Below, in pieces: positions 49,193-62,055 of a stretch of DNA of 64,000 nucleotides (position 1 is its first letter; each line of letters starts with the position of its first letter). Both the position numbers and the translations under genes were made by a program. The notes under the pieces are model-generated. The model did no database searches. It had not been told where the DNA came from and worked only from the letters and a program-made list of their open reading frames with translations. The stretch is from assembly GCA_037952775.1 (NCBI GenBank), contig JBANAY010000003.1, positions 7,936,001-8,000,000 on the forward strand, in the 5' to 3' direction. Origin of the DNA: Clonostachys chloroleuca (Eukaryota; Ascomycota; Sordariomycetes; Hypocreales; Bionectriaceae).

Positions 49193-50171
49193 CTTCGCAA
49201 TGAATATATATAGTTCGGGAAACTGGGGAGAAGCAGTTGGATGAGGGAGGTGAGGATGAATCCATCGAGCAGCGATGTAATTATAAGAGTAAAGCCGGCT
49301 GGAGCCATGACACCCCTCTTATCTTTATTGGATCCGAGAATAGACCCTGGATGTGTCAGGGAAGGTGTGAACTGTAGCTGGTAATCAGAAAGATAAGCTG
49401 ATCAGTCCATTTCCCTCTTCCCCGCAAAATGCATGAAAACCCCGGATTTTGAAACGCAATAAGCGTTCAGGAAGGCAGAACTGGTGGAGCTTAGACGATA
49501 ATAGCGGCTGGTGGCCGAGTCACGGTCACCTCCGAAGCCATAAATTGGGTCTGGATCCCACATGGTGACAATCTATGGGGACACTTCGGAAGTTAAGCCG
49601 TTAAGAGAATGGCCTCCGAGCTTGGTATCTCGGAGCGACCCTCCGGAGTCCTCCGAACTTCTCTGAACATTATTTTTGCTAGAACTCTCGCATCTCATGG
49701 CACTCATGGGCATAAGGCACCTTTCCCCTGTTAGTGTCGAAAAGTAGTGCATGTACCGATTTTATATTACTTACCTCTATGTAGGGCGAGATCGTATTCA
49801 TTGTGTTGAGATGTCGGGTCTGGTATCTTATTTTGGTGTTTTTACCTCTCATCCGTATGTAGAGTGAGACCGCTGATAATCGGAGCTGAAGATCACTTGC
49901 CAGCACCTCGGAGGAGCCCCCGAAGTTTGCGCCACCAGGGAATTGTTTGCCATGTGCGCAGTAACTCAATCGTAGACACGTAGAGCCTTGATACCTCCAC
50001 ATCTCACCTCCACATGCACACTGAGACCTCCACATTCGCGTTGAGCATCGTAGTTGCTGTGACCAAGTTAAAAGGGTCCCGAATCCATCTCCAGAGAAGA
50101 TCCCTTTCACCACCATCTTTACGTTCAAAGATCTACTTCTTCGAAGGTTACCAAGCGACCTCACCTCGAAA
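49193..50171. promoter_or_regulatory. Bidirectional promoter of transporter and oxoprolinase genes
   Basis: This 979-bp region has seven TCCGA/TCGGA pentamers (49531, 49586, 49615, 49630, 49652, 49880, 49908), five of them within 126 bp, in contexts such as ACTTCGGAAGTT and GCCTCCGAG. The regulator gene promoter at 54.5 kb has the same contexts. CGG-containing motifs are typical Zn2Cys6 binding sites. There is also a triple ACCTCCACAT (49993, 50006, 50026) and a split direct repeat around 49770 and 49844. The binding role is inference. Confidence 0.6.
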
Positions 50172-53100
50172 ATGCCACACTCTACCTCTCAGTCAGATGT
50201 CGCAGGCCCCGTAAGGGTGGCAATCGGTACGCCAGCTCCTACATTAAACAGTGTTATCTTAAGACTAACCCAAAAAAGACAGGGGAGGTACTTTCACTGA
50301 CGTAGTTGTTTTCTTTGCCGATGGAAGGGAGAAGGTGTTCAAATTGCTGTCACGAGATCCTAGTAATTACAAGGATGCACCGATTGAGGCCATTCGGAGG
50401 ATCCTGGAGGAAGTCGAGAATAGATCAATCCCAAGAGGGGTATCATTAGATCTCACAAATATTGGTATGCTGGATCCTCTCCATTCTCAGTTATGGTGCA
50501 ATGCCATAAGAACTAAACTCATCCTTCCTCCTCCCTAGAATCACTCCGTATGGGAACCACAGTTGCAACAAATGCATTGCTAGAACGACAAGGAGCCAAG
50601 ACGGTCTTATTTATTACTAAAGGATTCAAGGTGAGAACAATTGGCCGTTATGTGCAATTCTAAACTAACAGTGTTAGGATTTGCTAAAGATTGGGAACCA
50701 ATCACGCCCGGACATGTTTGCACTGAATGTAAAACGACCAGAGCTTCTATATTCCAAGGTTGTTGAAGTATCAGAAAGAGTGACGCTGCATGATTCCATT
50801 GCCTATAAACGGAAGGATGGCGAGGGCAATTCACAGCCTACCCAGAATGTTACTGCTACGACTGAACTCAGATCACCTGAAGACAATGAGGTGATTGTTG
50901 GGATATCGGGAGAGAAAGTTCGCGTTATCCAGAAGCTCGACCTGAAAGAAGTACAAGAAGGACTTCAAGCCGCATACTCGGAAGGATACCGCAGTATTGC
51001 AATCTGCCTCCTACATTCTTACACATTTCCCGACCATGAGCAGGCTATTGCTGCTCAAGCTAAGAAGATCGGGTTCACACAAGTATCTGTGTCGAGTCAG
51101 CTATCACCAGCAATCAGAATGTTGCCCCGCGCAAGCTCAGCTGTCACAGATGCATATCTGACTCCGGAGATCCAGTCATATTTGCAGGGTTTCCAAGCTG
51201 GAATTGGAAACAAGAGCCTTGAGACCGTGAACTGGAGAATTATGCAGTCCGATGGTGGTCTTGTCCACCCTTCAAAGCTTTCCGGACTTCGGGCTTTACT
51301 ATCTGGACCGGCTGGAGGTGTTATCGGGTATGCGAAGACGTCCTACATCCCTGAGAAACCAACGCCCGTTATCGGCTTCGACATGGGAGGGACATCAACA
51401 GATGTTTCTAGATACGCAGGAACGCTGGAGCATGTATTTGAAACCACCACAGCTGGGATCTCCGTCCAGGCTCCTCAACTTGACATCAATACTGTTGCTG
51501 CAGGAGGAGGAAGTGTTCTCGCGTGGCGAAAGGGCATCCTTGCGGTGGGCCCGGAGAGTGCAGGATCACACCCAGGGCCTGCATGCTATAGGAAGGGAGG
51601 ACCTGCAACAGTCACTGATGCCAATCTGATCCTGGGCCGGATTGTCCCTGACTACTTTCCGTCAATCTTTGGCGAGACGCAAGACCAGCCACTTGACGTT
51701 ACCGCCTCCTACAAGAGGATGAGAGAATTGATGGAAGTTATCAACAAGGATCAAGGGACCAGCTTTTCCGTCGAAGAAATCGCCAGCGGCTTCATTACGG
51801 TTGCCAATGAGGCCATGTGTCGCCCGATCCGTGCATTGACAGAAGCTCGGGGGCATAACACTGCTGACCACAATCTTGCTGCATTCGGAGGAGCCGGTGG
51901 TCAACACGGATGCGAGATCGCCAGGGCGCTCAAGATCAAACGTGTTATCCTTCATAAGTATTCCTCGGTCTTGTCGGCTTACGGAATGGCCTTGGCAGAA
52001 ACAATCCAGGAAGAGCGACTCCCGTTTGCGGAGGTCCTATCGGCGTCATCGTTGGAGCGAGCCAAGACATTACTCGAGCAGCTCAGAGGCAAGACCGTGT
52101 CTTCATTGAGGCAAATAGACCCAACATGTGGGAAGACAAGCTCTTCATTCTTCTTGAACCTGCGATATGACGGAAGCGACACTTCACTTATGATCGAGAA
52201 GCCCGAGGATAGCTGGGACTTCGAGGGTAGCTTTGTGCGCACACACTACCAAGAATTTGGCTTCACGCCTTCAGGTCGAGATATCCTGGTAGATGATCTG
52301 CGCGTCAGGACGACGGCAAAGACAACTGAAGAGGATAAGGTGGGACTCCGAGAGCTGGACACGCTCAAGGCGACGAGCTGGGCAAGTTCCACCAAAACTA
52401 CACGGATGTTCTTCGAGAAGTTGGGCTTCGTTGATGCTCCGCTCTATCTTTTAGACGATCTCTCAGTGGGTCAAAAGATAGCTGGTCCTGCAATGGTCAT
52501 TGACAAGACACAAACAATCGTTGTGTCCCCGGACTCTACAGCAACGGTATTGTCGTCGATGCTCCTTATTGACGTTGACCCGATATTGGCGGATACGGAT
52601 GCCAAGGCGACCATCGACCCCATCCAGCTTTCAGTGTTCGCCAATCGCTTTATGGGGATTGCCGAGCAGATGGGTCGAGCTCTCCAGAAGACATCCGTCA
52701 GTACAAACATCAAAGAGCGGCTGGACTTCAGCTGCGCCATCTTCTCGGCGGATGGCGGCCTCGTTGCCAACGCGCCCCATGTGCCTGCAATGCTGGGAAG
52801 CATGGCATTCTCAGTCAAGTGGCAAATTGATCACTGGAAAGACAACATAAAAAAGGGCGACGTATTTCTCACTAATGCACCTTACGCCGGAGGCGTACAT
52901 CTCCCCGATCTAACCGTCATCACTCCCGTGTTTGACGAAGCCGGGGAGGAAGTTCTCTTCTGGACAGCATCACGCGGCCACCATGCTGATATCGGAGGCA
53001 TTGTGCCTGGTTCTATGCCAGCAAACTCCACCGAGCTCTGGGAGGAAGGTGCGGTCATCGATGCAATGAAGGTGGTCGAAGATGGTGTTTTCCAAGAAGA

Positions 53101-54412
53101 GCGAGTCCTTGAGGCTATGTTGTATGCCCCTGCAAGATTCCCCGGATGCCAGGGTGCCCGATGTATACAAGATAACATTACAGACATCAAGGCCCAAGCA
53201 GCAGCTAACCAAAAGGGAGTGAATCTAATCACTTCTCTTATTCGCGAGTTTGGACTGGACTCCGTCATTGTAAGATGTTTTCCTTCAAGTTGTGTGCGAC
53301 GTTGACTAACTGATGATAGCTCTATATGAACGAGGTCCAAAGTGCATCTAGCAATGCAGTGAGAGAAACGCTCAGGAAAATTTGCAAAGACAAGGGAAGA
53401 AATATTTTTGAGGCTGAAGATTTCATGGATGACGGCTCCCGTATCAAACTGAAGATCACAATTAATCCGGAGACTGGAAACGCAGATTTCGACTTTAACG
53501 GAACTAGCCCTCAAGCAAACGGTAAGACAAACTTTCCAATATATGCGGAAAAGATGAGATATACTGACTATATCAAACCGACTAGGAAACTGGAATGCTC
53601 CCATAGCTGTCTGCAACTCGGCTACTATCTATACACTACGCTGCCTCGTGAATGCCGATATTCCGCTAAACCAAGGATGCATTCTTCCAGTCAATTTGAT
53701 TATTCCGGAGAATTCTTTCCTCAGTCCATCGAAATCAGCCGCTGTCGCTGGTGGCAACGGTCTGACAAACCAGCGTCTGGTGGACACCATCCTGAAGGCG
53801 CTTGAGGTATGCGCAGCCAGCAATGGCTGTATGACAAACTTCACGTTCGGGCTAGCGACAGCTGATGGATTTGGGTACTACGAGACAATAGGTGGAGGAA
53901 GCGGCGCAGGTCCTTCATGGGAGGGTGAGGACGGCGTTCATTGCCACATGACCAATACCCGTGCCACGGACCCTGAGATCATGGAGAGAAGATACCCGGT
54001 GTTGTTGAGGCAATTTGCACTTCGGAAAGGAAGTGGAGGTGGAGGTATGTATCGCGGAGGAGAGGGCATTGTGCGAGAGCTGGAGTTCCTCATCGACATG
54101 ACAGCAGGAATTCTCTCGGAGCGACGCGTCTTCCAGCCGTACCCCATGGCAGGTGGCCAACCTGGTGGTCGAGGCGAAAACCTCTTGCTACGGACAGACG
54201 GGCGTGTAATCAACATGGGAGGGAAGGCGACCTGTCGTGTGAAGGCCGGAGACAGGATTCAAATCCACACACCAGGTGGTGGAGGATATGGCTCAAGTGA
54301 GGATAGGCCCGCCTCAGGGGTACGTGATGGCAATGGTGCAGGTAGACTGCAGTTTGTCCCGCAGGCAAATGGCTCCCTGTATTCTCGAAGAGAGGTAGAA
54401 GAGGGGAACTAA
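50172..54412 (+). CDS. 5-oxoprolinase/hydantoinase (fused HyuA-HyuB type)
   Basis: Six exons (50172-50226, 50279-50464, 50539-50630, 50678-53269, 53320-53521, 53586-54412) give 1,317 aa, the size of eukaryotic ATP-dependent 5-oxoprolinases. Intron 1 restores the nucleotide-binding motif IDRGGTFTD. The N-terminal half is the hydantoinase A/oxoprolinase part ([45 protein letters not shown]). The C-terminal half is the hydantoinase B part ([18 protein letters not shown] stretch, [38 protein letters not shown]). The family opens 5-oxo-L-proline or hydantoin rings using ATP. The neighbours, a divergent MFS importer and a regulator, suggest uptake and breakdown of a small cyclic amide or related substrate. 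Confidence 0.9.
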
Positions 54413-54516
54413 GAATTACTAAACCAAACTAGCAAGAATAAAGCTAAATTACGCTACGCCTGTGGATTGGAGGACGACTCGCTCGAGATAGGCTAACATC
54501 CGGTATCTGGCCGGCT

Positions 54517-54644
54517 TCGGAAGTAGCTCCGAGGGGATCATCTGACTTCCGAGGCTCCGAACGAGCTCAAATCATATCTGACCTCCTTGATACCGATCAC
54601 TTCGGATCTTCCATACATCCAGTTTGATTGCCTCCGAGATCCGA
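54517..54644 (+). promoter_or_regulatory. TCCGA/TCGGA motif cluster before the regulator gene
   Basis: Seven pentamers lie in 128 bp (54517, 54528, 54548, 54556, 54602, 54633, 54640), ending nine bp before the ATG. About one per 500 bp is expected by chance. Extended forms GCTTCGGAAGT, CACTTCGGAT and GCCTCCGAG match those in the transporter/oxoprolinase intergenic region. Binding by the adjacent Zn2Cys6 protein (autoregulation) is a plausible inference. Confidence 0.6.
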
Positions 54645-54652
54645 ATTCAAGC

Positions 54653-57532
54653 ATGCCTGTAGATCCCACAGCTTCACGGCCCTCGCCAGCACAGGATTCT
54701 CGCCCGGCGCAGACTCCGCGGGCTGGCAGTAGACCGGCAAGTAATACCGCCAAAACGCCTCTCGCGTACGTGGAAGCTTCCTACCGGCTGGATGGCCGAG
54801 GTTTCTGAAGCGTATTTATTCACGACGTTAACTGTATGCAGATGTGCCACATGTCGAAAGAAAAAGGTGAAGTGTTCTGGCTCAATCCCATGTCAGTATT
54901 GTCAGAAGCGTGGAATACAGTGTGTCCCTCGCACGGCCGGATCGAGGAGAACATATTCAGACACGTAAATCAGCCGCTAATACCGCACTTGGAAATATTC
55001 TTAGCTCACATGAACGTTTTCCCAGTCAAATCGAACAACTTCAAGCTCGTCTTGCGAGATACGAGCGACACGAAAGAGCGCTGGCTCTCTCAAACGAGGG
55101 TAATTTTCCATAAAAATATAGTTGTTTTTGCAATTACTGAATACCTTCAAGCACATTCAGTAGACAACCCAGTTCTGGTTGCGACCCCACTGCGAAACCC
55201 ACAAGAACTTGCATCACCAACTCAAGAACACGAGAAACTGCCGCGAAGTGGTTTGGGGGCTGTTCCCGTAACCCCTATCGTGCGCCCAGCTGACACCCCA
55301 AGCACGGTAACTTCTACCGCCACGCATACGCAGAGATCAAGTAAGCCCCACGGATGACATCGTCCGTGTCGAAGTCTAATATAATCGCCAGAAATAGCAT
55401 CCGACTCCTCGTTAAGCTCCAGTCACACTTTCGGATCGAGGATTCATACACTCTTGGATCATGCTAGAGCTGAAGAATCTTTAGGAGTATCGACAGCCAA
55501 TCCTGTGCGATCTACCCCATTACCAAACAATGCCACGACTCAAGGATCTGGAAGAGCGGAAAATATCAGAGTACCCAGCTTGCCGACTCCTCAAAATGCC
55601 CTCTGTCTTCTTGAAGCGGTCACGTTTTATATTGGCCAGGCCCAATGCCATTTCGACGCTCGAGAGCTTCTTGATAGAATATCCTACCTTTCGGAGAGTA
55701 TCTTGGGCCTTGATGAACTGGCGAAGCCTGAGATGCTAGCGGCTCTTCTGGTTTTGGCTGTTGGGAAATTATTCGTCGGTGAAATCGACCCGAGTGGCGA
55801 AATACCTGGGACCGAACTATTTGAATTTATTCTTGGCAACTTTCCGACTTTGGGAGAACTATACAGCCTCGGGAGGCTTGGCGTTGAAGTGACTGCATTG
55901 GTTGCGGTGTATATGCAAAACTCGAATAGGCGAGAGGAAGCTTACATATACGTGTGTCCATCGATTGTGAACCTCCCACTTTGAATTAACTTACTGATAG
56001 CTAATGATCCAGATAAGCACTGCATTGAGGTTGGCTATATCTCACGGGTTCCATCGCGAGTCTCGATTAGAAAAGTTTACCCAGTCTGAGAGGGTCAGGC
56101 TGAACCGACTCTGGTGGACTGTGTATATGCAAGAGAGGTGATTGATTACAAGTCAGTTGGGCCTAATTGATAGACTAACATATTCTCAGGCGCCTAGCAG
56201 CTGCGACAGGTAACCCATCAGGTATCAACGATGAAGCGATCGAATTGCCGCTACCAACAAACGCACCAGGATTCAGCCCTGCAGGACCCCTGTGCACGAA
56301 TATCAAGATTGGCAGAGTGGTGGGAAGAATCATCAGTGGTACGTTGTACTGAGCAATATTGGCTTCGATGCAAAGCTAAATTACCCGCCAGATTTATATG
56401 GAAAAGAAACGGAAACGGAACAGACGTTCGTTTCAAACGTCCAGGATATTGTGCAGACGCTATACGATATATCACAGAACATACCGTCGGAACTTGACAC
56501 CAGTATGCGGAACTCTGGATCAGACCTCTCTCTGAGGACAACGGCCATGCTGCATTTAATGCTCTACCAGGTGCGAACAGAGCCGTTTTCATATAGTTCC
56601 AGTCCTGACAGCTTTCTGACAGTGTATAATTAGGCGACACTGTTGACAATTCGGCCTATCATGTTACACGTTACTCAGCTAATATTGGAGGGCAATATAT
56701 CCTCAGAAGAAGATTTGTCTAGGACACCTCTGGGGAAGCTCACTGAAACTTGCATCGAGGCGGCTAGACGGATGCTGAAGGCTATCATCGTATTGAAAAG
56801 CAAGAATATGCTAGGTCTGCGCCCATCTGACCCCCTACCCACAGATTGACATGAGAACTGACTGGATCTCATGCAGTTATTTTTGGCTTTTTTGACCTTG
56901 AATCGGCAGTCTCAGCTGCTATCGTGATGATCCTTATGACACTGTATAATTCTGCATGCCCAGATCAAGACCGCTTACATCCAACGCCTGGACTCAATGA
57001 TGCACTTGAAGTGCTTCAATTCTTGGCTGACAAGGGCAATATTTTTGCCTTCCAGCGGCTCCAGGAGGCAAGAAAACTTTGGGAGCTGACAAGAGCTTTT
57101 CTCCAAAAGGGTCACGCGGATACAAACAGCCACAATCCGGCGTCGGAGTTGGACCACAGACCTGGATTCGCCATAGGTAACCCTACAAACAACTACGAAA
57201 ATAGCAGTTGTCTTCCACAGTGGGAAATTGGATCATTTCAACAACCAAACACCGAGGAAAACATAACTGGCAATGCGGCTAACGACGCAAACGTGATAAA
57301 CATGGCGGCGCTGGATAATAACCTATGGGATGAAATCTCAAACATTTGGACTCTTCGACCGGACCCTGAAGGCATTGCCTTAGCGCCAGGGGAGCCAGTA
57401 ACTAATCCACTGACAGAAGATGCCTACAGGCAATATTACGCTCTTTACAATAACGGGCAAGGGTCTTTCGTTGGAGATGATATGGAAGGCTTAACGGACC
57501 TAGGCAGATATCTGTTCAATTCTGGAACTTAG
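54653..57532 (+). CDS. Zn(II)2Cys6 transcription factor, likely cluster regulator
   Basis: Ten exons (54653-54765, 54842-54964, 55005-55099, 55161-55340, 55398-55951, 56013-56137, 56190-56338, 56392-56570, 56634-56814, 56877-57532) close in frame to 784 aa. A Pro/Ser/Arg N-terminus is followed at about residue 39 by the zinc cluster CATCRKKKVKC...CQYCQKRGIQC (CX2CX6CX5CX2CX6C), a coiled-coil linker (IEQLQARLARYERHERAL), and the fungal regulator middle domain with LRLAISHGFHRES and RLWWTVYMQERRLAAATG. It is nuclear and binds CGG-type sites. It starts 240 bp after the oxoprolinase gene, in the same direction, and its promoter has the same motifs. Exon boundaries at 40-75-nt introns rest on consensus and frame. 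Confidence 0.88.
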
Positions 57533-59365
57533 CCATACAATCTGGGACTTCCCAGACATATCTGGACATAATTCTATCAAACTGCCAAGTGAGTTCTAAG
57601 AATCCAAGGGCTGAAGTGACGGCCTCAGGTCATAGAACATTATTCTAGTTTAGTCCCCCCGACCTTATCTTGAACTCGTAATGCAAGTGGGATCTTAAGT
57701 TTGGCGCGAGCCTTGTAATTAGTAGCTCTTAGGATGGCTCTTCGTACCCTTTCCCTTTTCTCGCTTGTTCAAATTTTACAGCCGTACCAGGTGGCCAACT
57801 CGCAGGTTATCCAAAAAGACTTCGCCTTGTAGTTATTGGTTATTCCAGCCTTTTGTTTCTTTCAAAACACACATACTGCTATCAAGCGTATTTCATGTGC
57901 GAGGTTACAACTATAAAACCGATTATTATGCGAGTTAAGTAAGAAACAAAAATAGGTCAACCCAAACGGCCGGAAGGAACCATTTTTGGAACTACGTACG
58001 ACTTAGCCACGTTCATACAGTTTGAAATAGATAAGTCAAGAGTCATCCTGAAAGAAATACAAGGTTCGCGCCCCAACCTTAACTTCGAGGCTGCAGCCAG
58101 AAAGTTACCCCGAGGCCGTTATTCATTTTCTGTAGACTCTACCGAAGACAACGAATGGCCTCTTCAGACCCTCGATGCCCGCGGTGCGAGGATCCACATG
58201 TACTCACAATCTCGCGAAACGAATATTTTAGGTCACCTAAGTGATCATTCGGAGATATCTTATTTTACTCCCATTCTGATGATGTCGTATTGAATGCGCC
58301 AAAACTCCTCGAGCAGCTGGCTGCCTAGCAGGTGGACAGAATAAGGTTGATTATAGAGCTGATGCCTAAAGCCGAGCCAACCATAAATCACTTTAGGGCG
58401 AACTTATTCTATCTAACGCTCCTTGGGTGCCCGAACGACTCTATCCTAACAACAATAGGCAGATCGAAAAGCTATAAATTCTGTAATTTCTACCTACTTC
58501 CCAATTTTGATTTTTCTACTTTTCCTCATCCGTGTGCCTGGGTTGTTTCCTGCTCCTTGATGCGAAGGCTGAGAGAGGATCTGCTAATCGCGCCCCGGTC
58601 CTTGACCACTTCAGGCTGACTCCCTTTTATTCTAATAGGAGGGGAATTTTTGGAACGTCACTGATTATCGCATCCGTGCCCCTTCTTCTTTCATTGCGCT
58701 TCAGGCTATCAGAACCTGGCGTGAAGAAGGATATGGGAAGCTCGCTGGTTCGCATTTGAGTGACTGTTGAACGATAAAGCTTACTCCTAATAGTCGTGCT
58801 GAGATTATTAAACTACAGTAATTCGGGTTTAATATTCCCGAAATAACTTACAGGGACCACTTGTCAATGGTGATCTGTCAACGGGTAGCTGCCTCATTTG
58901 CCAGTCGTTGTAACATTATGCGGCGATCTTCGCGGATGAATTCAAAATTCCACAAGGCAACAGGGGGTGAGTCATGGCTAAATAGTGAGCTACGGGTCAT
59001 TTATCCTCAGCTAAAACACACAGCTAGTATTGGTGCGGATGTATGAAAATGTCTCATTGCGGTGAGAAGAGTTCTCGGGTTGTGGTTATGAAGGATTTTG
59101 CCGATGTCTCGAGTGGAGGGGTAACGCCCACGCCACGGGGATGCTCACCGAGACGATGGGTCTGCGTTTGATTTCTGTTCATATCGCAAGTCGTCTTCTG
59201 TGACACTGAGAATCCTCGCTTTGCTTTCGGCAATGGGCAGAGAACAGTTTCGGTTTTTGAGAGCCCAATTTTAGGGAAATATCTAAGCTTCCAATTCTGG
59301 CAGCCGGTCTTTTACTCCCGGACATTTTTCATTTTCTCTAAATTTAAATATACGCGCCATAAACC
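57533..59365. other. 1.8-kb intergenic region, no gene recognised
   Basis: Stops are dense in all frames and no motif is seen. Near the right end the AT-rich string TTTAAATATA (about 59341-59350) may be the TATA element of the beta-galactosidase gene, only some 15-25 bp before its ATG. Confidence 0.45.
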
Positions 59366-62055
59366 ATGCGTCTTCCATCTGGAATCCAGGACAGCATTGT
59401 CCTACCCGTGCTGGCCTGGTTGTTGATGGTGATGCAGTGCAATCTGTGCTCAGCAATAGCTTTACAGACTAATGGAAACCAACTTGACTCCCCACGCAAA
59501 CGTATCAGACTTCATACGGGCTGGAAATTCTGGCGTTCTGAGTCCAGGCCAGACAATTTGGTGTACGAGCCTCGACCATATGCAAACGAGTCGGGGCTCT
59601 TTGCCTTGAAGCCTTGGATTCTTCCAACGGCAAACGAGTTTATCGAAAACACTGAAGGCAGGCACGAACTGCCGACCGAAGACCCTGATATAGATATCCC
59701 CTATGTTAAACATTCATTCGATGACGGGGGCTGGGAGGATGTGAAAGTCCCTCATGACTGGGCTATCAAGGGTCCATTCTACACAAACGGTGACGAGTCT
59801 CCAATTACCGGCCAAATGGGCTCGCTGCCGATTCATGGCGTAGGTTGGTACCGAAGAAAGTTATCATTTTTACCCGCCGATGCTGGGAAATCCGTTTATC
59901 TTGAAATCGATGGCGCAATGTCATACTCCGCGGTGTGGGTCAATGGCAAGATTATCGGCGGTTGGCCCTACGGATACAACTCATATCATCTCGACATAAC
60001 CTCCCATTTGAAGGAGGGCGATAATCAGTTAGCCATTCGAATTGATAATCCTCCAGACTCTGGACGATGGTACACAGGCGCCGGGCTTTATAGAAGCGTG
60101 TGGCTTACCAAGGTTAAGCCAGTCCATGTGGCCCGTTGGGGCACGTATATCACTTCGGAGGTTGCTGGAGATTCAGCGACAATCAAATTCGCCGTCAACC
60201 TAGAGAACAATGCAGAGAAACAGGCCAATGTGACTATTCAAACGGAGATCTTTGAAATAGATTCTGCGAACGGCAGCCCAGCACAACGAGTGGCTGGTTT
60301 TCCATCCTCTTCAGTGGTGCTTCCCTCGCGTGGGCAAGATTCTATTTCGACCTCTACCACCCTCGAAAACCCCCGGTTATGGGGCCCACCTCCAAGCCAA
60401 TATCCAAATTTATATCTTGCTATGACAACGGTTATTCAAAATGGAAGGGTTGTGGATACATACGAGACGCAGTTCGGAATTCGTACGCTCACCTTCGGTG
60501 GTGATGGATTCAGCATCAACGGAGAACATCTGCGCTTCCAGGGCGTAATCAACACCACGATCTAGGTGCCTTGGGGGCCGCTTATAATCATAAAGCTGCC
60601 GAAAGGCAATTACATCTGCTCCGAGAAGCTGGTGTTAATGCAATCAGAATGGCACATAACCCTCCAGCGCCCGAACTGCTACAACTCACAGACCGCCTGG
60701 GCTTCATGGTGATAGATGAAATCTTTGATGTGTGGAACTATGATAAAAACATTGCCGATTTCAGCTTAATTTTTACCGACTGGCATGAACCTGATGTCAA
60801 GAGTTTCGTTCGGAGAGATCGAAATCACGCTTCAATCATCATGTGGAGCATTGGCAACGAAGTCGGAGAACAAGGAGGCTCAAGTGGTTTCGATATTGCA
60901 ACGGAGCTATCGAGAATTTTGCATGAAGAGGACACCACTAGACCAATCATGGCCTCTTTGAACTCCGCTACCGCATCCCACAAGTTCCCCGAGGCGCTGG
61001 ACGTTCTCGGCCTGAATTATATTGGCGAGGGCATGGAATATTCAGGCTACTCCGTCTTGCCCGAACCCCGACGCCAGCCATTGTACGAGTCCTTCCATGA
61101 AGCCTTTCCGGACAAACTTCTCTTTGGTAGCGAGTTCGCTTGGTCGCTCAGCAGCCGTTCTTCGTTCATTTTCCCCGTTACTCAGTATGATGGAGCACCG
61201 GTTCTAGATCACTCTGGTGGAGATGTATACACGCTGGAAATTTCCGGCTATGAATTATATTCTTCGAATTGGAGTGTTTCCCACGATATCGTGTTTACAG
61301 TCCAGGATCAGCTGCCCTACCTTGCTGGCGGCTTCTTATGGTCCGGGTGGGATTATCTGGGAGAGCCATATCCTTGGCCTCAGGCCAGAAGTGCGTACTC
61401 GGGGATGATTGATCTTGCAGGCTTCAAGAAAGAGCGCTTTTGGTTATATCAATCTCGCTGGAATCCTGCATTGAGAATGGCTCATATCCTTCCTCATTGG
61501 ACTTGGCCCGGTCGTGAAGGTGAGATAACCCCAGTGCATGTTTTCACTTCAGCGGACGAAGCCGAACTCTTTGTGAATGGCAAATCCCAGGGAAAGTTAG
61601 AACAGAGAGAGTTCGAGTACCGTTTCCGTTGGGATAATGTCACATATGAGCCTGGCGAACTGCATGTAATAACTTACAAGGACGGCGAGTTCTGGGCGAA
61701 TGACACGGTTTCGACAACATCTGATGGTGCTAAGCTTAATCTCACTCCAGAATTTGAGAAGGTTGATGCCGATGGGGAGGATCTCACATGGATTACAGCC
61801 AGTGTCCTTGATGAGCAAGGTAGAAAGGTACCCGAGGCGGATGACACCGTCACTTTTTCGCTTTCTGGTCCTGGTGATATCATTGCGACAGATAACGGAT
61901 TCCAGGCCGATTTCGTAGAGTTTCCTTCCCGCGAACGAAAGTTGTTCAATGGACTTGCTCTTGCAATTGTTCAAGCCAATTCACCTGGCAAGATTGTGGT
62001 CACTGCAGAGGCAAAGGGCCTTGAAAGAGCAGAGGTTGTGATTGAGGCTCTATGA
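59366..62055 (+). pseudogene. Secreted GH2 beta-galactosidase with one-base frameshift
   Basis: Intronless, about 897 codons. The ATG at 59366 starts a signal peptide (about residues 1-32). The sugar-binding domain has VKVPHDWAIKGPF, GVGWYRRKL and WYTGAGLYRSVW. The frame ends at 60563 just after LRFQGV; the next frame encodes HHDLGALGAAYNHKA without a gap, so one base is missing near 60546. The catalytic barrel is intact: acid/base Glu in MWSIGNEVGEQ and nucleophile Glu in LLFGSEFAWS. C-terminal Ig-like domains end at 62055. The enzyme would release terminal beta-galactose from plant polymers. As all else is intact, the break is recent or a sequence error; otherwise the gene would be functional. 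Confidence 0.88.
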
